A DNA stretch of 9,271 nt from Candidatus Iainarchaeum sp. (GTDB lineage Archaea > Iainarchaeota > Iainarchaeia > Iainarchaeales > GCA-2688035), in contig JAFCCZ010000036.1 in NCBI GenBank assembly GCA_017609945.1, positions 1 to 9,271 of the forward strand, in the 5' to 3' direction. Below, in pieces: positions 6,519-9,271 of this stretch. Numbering within the stretch: position 1 is the stretch's first letter; every line of letters begins with the position of its first letter. The notes beneath the pieces were generated by a model. That model saw only the letters and a program-made list of their open reading frames with translations. It did not search any database and had not been told where the DNA came from. The translations under genes were made by a program, and so were the position numbers.

Positions 6519-6743
6519 TTACTTCCGCCCTATTTCCCTTTGCTGTTGCCGGAGCTTTCTAATCTGCGTGTGCAGCTGAAACATTCTTCTCTTCAAGCCT
6601 GCCCTGTCAAAGCGGTCGGCTTCCGATTTCCTGCCAATAAGCCGCCTTGCGTCAACCCCGTTAATGGCCATCAAGCCGGCACCTACTGCGCCAACGCCGA
6701 GCAAAGCCTTCTTTATTGTTTCCCTTCTCTCCAGGTCAACCAT
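6519..6743 (-). CDS. Small twin-arginine-signal-like basic protein, function unknown
   Basis: 74-aa protein. ATG 6743 has GGTGA 4 nt upstream, preferred over an in-frame ATG at 6758. Residues 6-12 read RRETIKK, matching the RRxxIK core of Tat signals, followed by a hydrophobic glycine/alanine-rich stretch (about 13-30, ALLGVGAVGAGLMAINGV). There is no clear signal-peptidase site, so it may stay as a membrane anchor. The rest (about 33-74) is highly charged, rich in Arg, Lys and Gln, and probably forms one helix or coiled coil (heptad-like RMFQLHTQIRKLRQQ). It lies about 170 nt upstream of tatC on the same strand, suggesting a Tat substrate or partner. I do not recognise the family. A plain signal-anchored protein with chance arginines is the alternative. 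Confidence 0.68.
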   Translation of the reverse strand: MVDLERRETIKKALLGVGAVGAGLMAINGVDARRLIGRKSEADRFDRAGLKRRMFQLHTQIRKLRQQQREIGRK

Positions 6744-6780
6744 TGTTTCACCATCCAAAAACTTTCAAGGTATTTTTGGC

Positions 6781-6812
6781 TATTTATAATAGCAATTCCC
6801 CATATATAAACG
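6781..6812 (-). promoter_or_regulatory. TATA-like boxes upstream of the small Tat-signal gene
   Basis: Two AT-rich boxes on the minus strand lie between the epimerase stop and this gene: ATTATAAATA (6782-6791), about 40 nt before the ATG, and GTTTATATATG (6801-6811). The nearer one has suitable spacing for a short leader. This suggests the small gene has its own promoter instead of relying on read-through from the epimerase. Confidence 0.45.
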
Positions 6813-6850
6813 TTTCGCCAAAAATCGGGGCCCTGGACTGGTCTCGCAAG

Positions 6851-7792
6851 CTAGCGGTTTTTATACCACTCAACGAACTTTCCAATGCCCTCGCCAATCC
6901 TGACCTTTGGCCTGAAGCCCAGCAATTTCTCGGCCCTTCCAATGCCTGCGCAGGTTGAATGTGGTTCGCAGTCCTGCCAGGGCAAGATCTTAACTTTCGC
7001 CTTTTTCCCAAGTTTTTCCTCAATGGTTGAAACAACCTCTCCCAATGGAGTTGGTTCCGAGTTTCCCAAATTGAACGTCTCAAATTCCGGGTTCTTCTCA
7101 AGGGCAGCGCAAACGGCGTCAACCACGTCGGAAACATAGGCATAATCCCGCTCGCTTTCCAGGCCGCCGTAAACCGGGATTTCTTTTCCCTCGTCAATTA
7201 GCTTTGTGAACTTGTGAATCGCCATGTCAGGCCGCTGCCTTGGCCCGTAAACCGTAAAGAAGCGCGGGATTGAAACATTCAGCCCGCTAAGCTGGCTGTA
7301 CTGGAAGCAAAAGAGCTCGGCGGCTCTCTTGCTTATCGCATAAGGCGAAAGGGGCATTATTTTGCTGTCATCCAAAAAAACGCCTTTCCCGGATTTCCCG
7401 TAAACAGCCGAAGTTGAGGCAAGCAAAAATCCGTTAACCTCGTGCTTAACGCTTAAATCCAGCAGCTTGACCGTCCCGTTTGAATTTAAGTTCATGAAAC
7501 CCACTGGGTCATGCAGGGAGGCCCTTACCCCGGCGTAGGCCGCGAAGTGCGCAACCATCTCTGGCCTGAATTCTGAGAAAGCCTTCTCCATTGCCCCCTT
7601 GTCCAAAATGTCTGCCTCAACAAGCCTGAACTTGTTGTTCTCAAGGCAAGTCTCAAGGTTTCTGCGCTTTGCTTCAGGGCTGTAATAATCGTCAAAGTTG
7701 TCAACGCAAAGGACCTCATTGCCCCTGCCCAGCAGGCTTTCGCACAGTTGGCTTCCAATAAAGCCTGCCCCGCCAGTTACAAGAACTCTCAC
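6851..7792 (-). CDS. UDP-glucuronate 4-epimerase-like NAD-dependent sugar epimerase
   Basis: 313-aa short-chain dehydrogenase-type epimerase that would interconvert UDP-glucuronate and UDP-galacturonate using bound NAD+ in the cytoplasm. It starts MRVLVTGGAGFIG, with the NAD-binding GxxGxxG at 7-13. An ASTSAVYG strand holds the catalytic Ser/Thr (about 126-128), and YAISK gives the catalytic Y151 and K155. The following FTVYGPRQRPDMAIHKF segment (179-195) is typical of UDP-glucuronate epimerases such as CapI. I chose GTG 7792 because GGTGA (7798-7802) lies 5 nt upstream; a GTG at 7801 inside that site would add three residues. Length is normal for the family. It could supply uronic acid for the glycan built by the glycosyltransferases in this window, though it lies apart on the other strand. 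UDP-glucose 4-epimerase is the alternative. Confidence 0.88.
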   Translation of the reverse strand: MRVLVTGGAGFIGSQLCESLLGRGNEVLCVDNFDDYYSPEAKRRNLETCLENNKFRLVEADILDKGAMEKAFSEFRPEMVAHFAAYAGVRASLHDPVGFMNLNSNGTVKLLDLSVKHEVNGFLLASTSAVYGKSGKGVFLDDSKIMPLSPYAISKRAAELFCFQYSQLSGLNVSIPRFFTVYGPRQRPDMAIHKFTKLIDEGKEIPVYGGLESERDYAYVSDVVDAVCAALEKNPEFETFNLGNSEPTPLGEVVSTIEEKLGKKAKVKILPWQDCEPHSTCAGIGRAEKLLGFRPKVRIGEGIGKFVEWYKNR

Positions 7793-7818
7793 AGTTTTCA
7801 CCGGTTTTGCTCAAAACA

Positions 7819-7889
7819 ATGCCCCCTCCGTTCGCCCATCTCTCTTCATAGAAACCTCAGAGTCATCGTCAGTTCTTCATTGGGGGCAT
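7819..7889. repeat. Separated 8-bp inverted repeat
   Basis: ATGCCCCC (7819-7826) and its exact reverse complement GGGGGCAT (7882-7889) are 55 nt apart, upstream of the epimerase. The distal arm abuts the TATA candidate for that gene. It could be a paired operator or an RNA stem; chance is possible at this length, though C5/G5 runs are uncommon nearby. Confidence 0.4.
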
Positions 7890-8002
7890 AAATAGTGTTC
7901 CTGCAACGGCTTAAATTACTTACCATTTGCCTTGCCCCACTTCCCGCAGTTTTGCCATAAAACCCCTATTTCAGTGGTTTTTGCGTTTTTTTGCCTCTAT
8001 CC

Positions 8003-8070
8003 TTTAAATATCTTTGCATGGCTTAATATTGCAGAAAACCGCGTTATGCGGCTTAACCAAACATGGAGGT
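8003..8070 (+). promoter_or_regulatory. TATA-like box and strong ribosome site of the histone-fold gene
   Basis: TTTAAATA (8003-8010) is a TATA candidate; a start about 25 nt on would give a leader of roughly 45 nt. The leader holds a small CCGC-GTTAT-GCGG hairpin (8039-8051). GGAGGT (8065-8070) is a strong Shine-Dalgarno site 8 nt before ATG 8079 and decides the start against longer in-frame alternatives. Confidence 0.6.
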
Positions 8071-8078
8071 TGGATTAC

Positions 8079-8255
8079 ATGGGCGATTTGTTAGTTGTTG
8101 GAAGCAAAGTCAAGGAAGCGGTAAAAGGAGCAGGCTGCAATATGGCAGGAAACTTCCCTGAAGCGCTTAGCGGAACAGTTGGTGGCCTGGTAAGCAAGGC
8201 TTGCGAAAGGGCAAAAGCCAACGGAAGAAAAACAGTTAGACCAGAGGATTTGTAA
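8079..8255 (+). CDS. Small histone-fold protein (DUF1931 / face-to-face-histone-like)
   Basis: 58-aa DNA-associated protein. The sequence reads LLVVGSKVKEAVK (first helix, about 8-17), a long helix (about 25-47) ending KACERAKANG, then the histone signature GRKTVRPEDL (49-58): an R-T pair in the second loop and the conserved aspartate. The chain stops where the third helix would begin, so that helix is almost absent. Similar minimal histones (about 60 aa, Bdellovibrio Bd0055 type) occur in bacteria and archaea, some in the DUF1931 group. It would dimerise and bind DNA; whether it wraps or coats DNA cannot be judged from sequence. Two cysteines (C20, C42) are present. The gene is a single unit with its own promoter and terminator, consistent with high expression. 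Confidence 0.82.
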   Translation: MGDLLVVGSKVKEAVKGAGCNMAGNFPEALSGTVGGLVSKACERAKANGRKTVRPEDL

Positions 8256-8285
8256 AATCCTCGGTTTCTTTTTCTTTTTTTATTT
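8244..8285 (+). terminator. Hairpin plus T-tract terminator overlapping the histone stop codon
   Basis: GAGGATT (8244-8250) and AATCCTC (8256-8262) form a perfect 7-bp stem; the 5-nt loop TGTAA contains the stop codon TAA (8253-8255). It is followed by T-rich DNA (about 8265-8293). T-runs alone end archaeal transcription; the hairpin looks like a bacterial intrinsic terminator. Confidence 0.72.
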
Positions 8286-8294
8286 TTCTATTTT

Positions 8295-8801
8295 TTACGG
8301 AGTGATTCTTTCAATAAAGTAATAGTTTATGTCGTTTTCTGAGTCAACCACCGCAATGGTGCACTGTGTTCTGAGGTTTCCCGCCAGACGAACCATCCTG
8401 CTCAGCTCAATCATCCCCTTCCGGTCATCCTGGGTGAAAACCTTTACAACGCGCTCTGTGTGGGCCTGCCCCGGCCTCTTGCCGCGCGGGTAAACCCTGA
8501 ATTCAAAGCCAAACTTGAATCCGGTCTTAACGCAATAGCCCCGTTCCCTCAGGTCCTTGAACACAATGTACTTTGAGTAAAACCTCGCCTCCCGTGCAGA
8601 GGCGTAAGTCAGAAGCTTTCTTGCGCTGACCTTTTTGTTGTCCTGCTTCACTTCAATTTTTCCCTTTTCAACAAGGTAAATGGCTTCCTTTAGGTCAAGC
8701 ACAAGCTCTTTCCCGTGCTTTTCCCCAAATCCCTTCTGGATTAGGGCATCCTTCAGCTTTTTCTCGTCAACTATTACCTTATTCTGAATGAGTTCTGCCA
8801 C
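8295..8801 (-). CDS. endA: tRNA-splicing endonuclease, catalytic lysine position replaced by Thr
   Basis: 168-aa archaeal tRNA-intron endonuclease, which cuts bulge-helix-bulge introns. I chose GTG 8801 because GGTGA (8807-8811) lies 5 nt upstream; GTGs at 8810 and 8813 would add 3-4 residues. The N-terminal domain (about 5-60) precedes the nuclease domain (about 75-165): FKDLRERGYCVKTGFKFG (81-98), FRVYPRG with catalytic Y104, AHTERVVKVF with catalytic H114, and a closing IAVVDSENDINYY. Aligned to M. jannaschii EndA, AHSVRKKLL becomes AGNLRTQCT, so catalytic Lys156 corresponds to T145 (codon ACA). The length fits the single-domain type that forms homotetramers or pairs with a second subunit. 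Loss of Lys with Tyr and His kept suggests reduced activity, a changed mechanism, or a partner subunit encoded elsewhere. Confidence 0.92.
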   Translation of the reverse strand: MAELIQNKVIVDEKKLKDALIQKGFGEKHGKELVLDLKEAIYLVEKGKIEVKQDNKKVSARKLLTYASAREARFYSKYIVFKDLRERGYCVKTGFKFGFEFRVYPRGKRPGQAHTERVVKVFTQDDRKGMIELSRMVRLAGNLRTQCTIAVVDSENDINYYFIERITP

Positions 8802-8821
8802 GCCGCTCACCACTATATTAA

Positions 8822-8846
8822 TGATATATTATAAGTAATATAAAAA
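8822..8846 (-). promoter_or_regulatory. TATA-like region upstream of endA
   Basis: On the minus strand TTTTTATATTAC and TTATAATATATC follow each other in the 60-nt gap before endA. Usual spacing puts transcription start within about 15 nt of the GTG start, so the message may have a very short leader. The T-run at 8842-8846 could also end the upstream gene. Confidence 0.5.
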
Positions 8847-8861
8847 GAGTGCTTCCAGGCT

Positions 8862-9271
8862 CTAGCCCACTTTTGTTTGCTCGAACCAAAGGTTGAGGTT
8901 CTTTAGCCTTTCTATTTTTTCTCCCATTGTCTTAAGACAATTTACGTGAACAACAATTGGCTCAATGTTGAAACGTTTGAATTTTTCAACCTGGTTGGGC
9001 TTTAATAAAACCCCGGTTGGAAAGAGATGCCGGCTTAATAGATTTACCTTCAATTCACTTCCGCGCTTTTTTAAAGCAACATTGAAGAAATACTCATCGC
9101 TCTTGTTTCTCCAGTTTTCCTCCGCTTCCTTGTCTTCGCCGCGCAAGTATTTTTCAGTGCCCTGTATTATGCTTTCAAAGAGTTCTATTGTTTTTTTGTT
9201 GCTTTTAATGTAGTAAAATCCTGAATTGCACCAATTATTCTCAACAAAGAGTTCATCGTCAACTGGAAACG
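8862..9271 (-). CDS. Nucleotide-diphospho-sugar transferase-like protein, 5'-partial
   Basis: The last 136 codons of a gene that enters from the right edge; the frame is open through 9271, so the start is outside the window. An in-frame TTG at 9146 is internal. The visible part resembles the C-terminal half of PF03407-type glycosyltransferases: NNWCNSGFYYIKSN near the edge, then an acidic segment, DEYFFNVALKK, a short LLSRHLFPTGVLL strand-loop, and EPIVVHVNCLKTMGEKIERLKNLNLWFE near the end, where the VHxN motif is characteristic. It would transfer a sugar to a glycan or protein. No membrane segment is present in this part. It is 60 nt upstream of endA on the same strand, probably a separate transcription unit given the TATA-like boxes between. 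Substrate unknown. Confidence 0.75.
   Translation of the reverse strand, partial: FPVDDELFVENNWCNSGFYYIKSNKKTIELFESIIQGTEKYLRGEDKEAEENWRNKSDEYFFNVALKKRGSELKVNLLSRHLFPTGVLLKPNQVEKFKRFNIEPIVVHVNCLKTMGEKIERLKNLNLWFEQTKVG

Larger units (their letters stand above)
7802..8078. other. Divergent intergenic region between epimerase and histone gene
   Basis: About 277 nt without a gene. It must hold the divergent start signals of the epimerase (minus) and the histone-fold gene (plus). For the epimerase, CTATTTATG (minus strand, about 7888-7896) is a TATA candidate. A short hairpin GTTTT-GCTC-AAAAC (7804-7817) lies next to the epimerase start. T-rich runs occur at 7978-7993. No tRNA, CRISPR or clear box C/D pattern was found. 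Confidence 0.55.

Noticed and set aside
7819..7889. Box C/D guide RNA on the minus strand within the inverted repeat
   Set aside because: ATGAAGA and CTGA elements occur, but the spacing leaves no guide segment between the C-like and D'-like boxes and the terminal D box is imperfect.
7932..8078. N-terminal extension of the histone-fold gene to ATG 7932
   Set aside because: The extension covers the promoter region and bears no histone likeness; GGAGGT directly before ATG 8079 gives a family-length protein.

Overview
The window most likely comes from an archaeon. It encodes a tRNA-splicing endonuclease and a histone-fold protein. Several genes have TATA-like AT-rich boxes about 25-40 nt upstream. 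Four starts sit 4-5 nt after GGTGA, which is complementary to the UCACC near the 3' end of archaeal 16S rRNA. Compact gene spacing and very small proteins would fit a DPANN-type lineage, but that placement is inference and no rRNA or marker set is present to test it.

Left third (1-4500, + strand): three tightly packed genes (gaps of 13 nt, or 4 nt with the upstream GTG, and 1 nt) for a surface or secreted glycan. They are a 5'-truncated fucosyltransferase-like/sulfotransferase fusion, a GT92-like/GT25-like double glycosyltransferase, and a NodZ-like fucosyltransferase. Together they suggest a fucosylated and probably sulfated polysaccharide or glycoprotein glycan.

IS200-type element (about 4468-5063): a single tnpA gene with intact HUH and Tyr residues, flanked by perfect subterminal hairpins. 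A strong stem-loop buries the tnpA Shine-Dalgarno sequence. The element landed at the 3' end of the NodZ-like gene and now supplies its last codons and stop.

Tat region (5087-6743, - strand): tatC followed by three tandem tatA genes, two of them only 44 and 52 codons long. TatC lacks the usual N-terminal HLxELR segment. Just upstream is a 74-aa protein with a twin-arginine-like signal and a very basic tail, a candidate substrate or partner.

Right third: a UDP-glucuronate 4-epimerase-like sugar-nucleotide enzyme (- strand), a 58-aa histone-fold protein (+ strand) ending in a terminator hairpin that overlaps its stop codon, and a tRNA-splicing endonuclease (- strand). In the endonuclease the catalytic lysine position reads Thr while Tyr and His are kept. 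The right edge holds the 3' part of a further nucleotide-sugar transferase-like gene (- strand). Sugar metabolism thus brackets the window, with export (Tat) and information-processing genes between.
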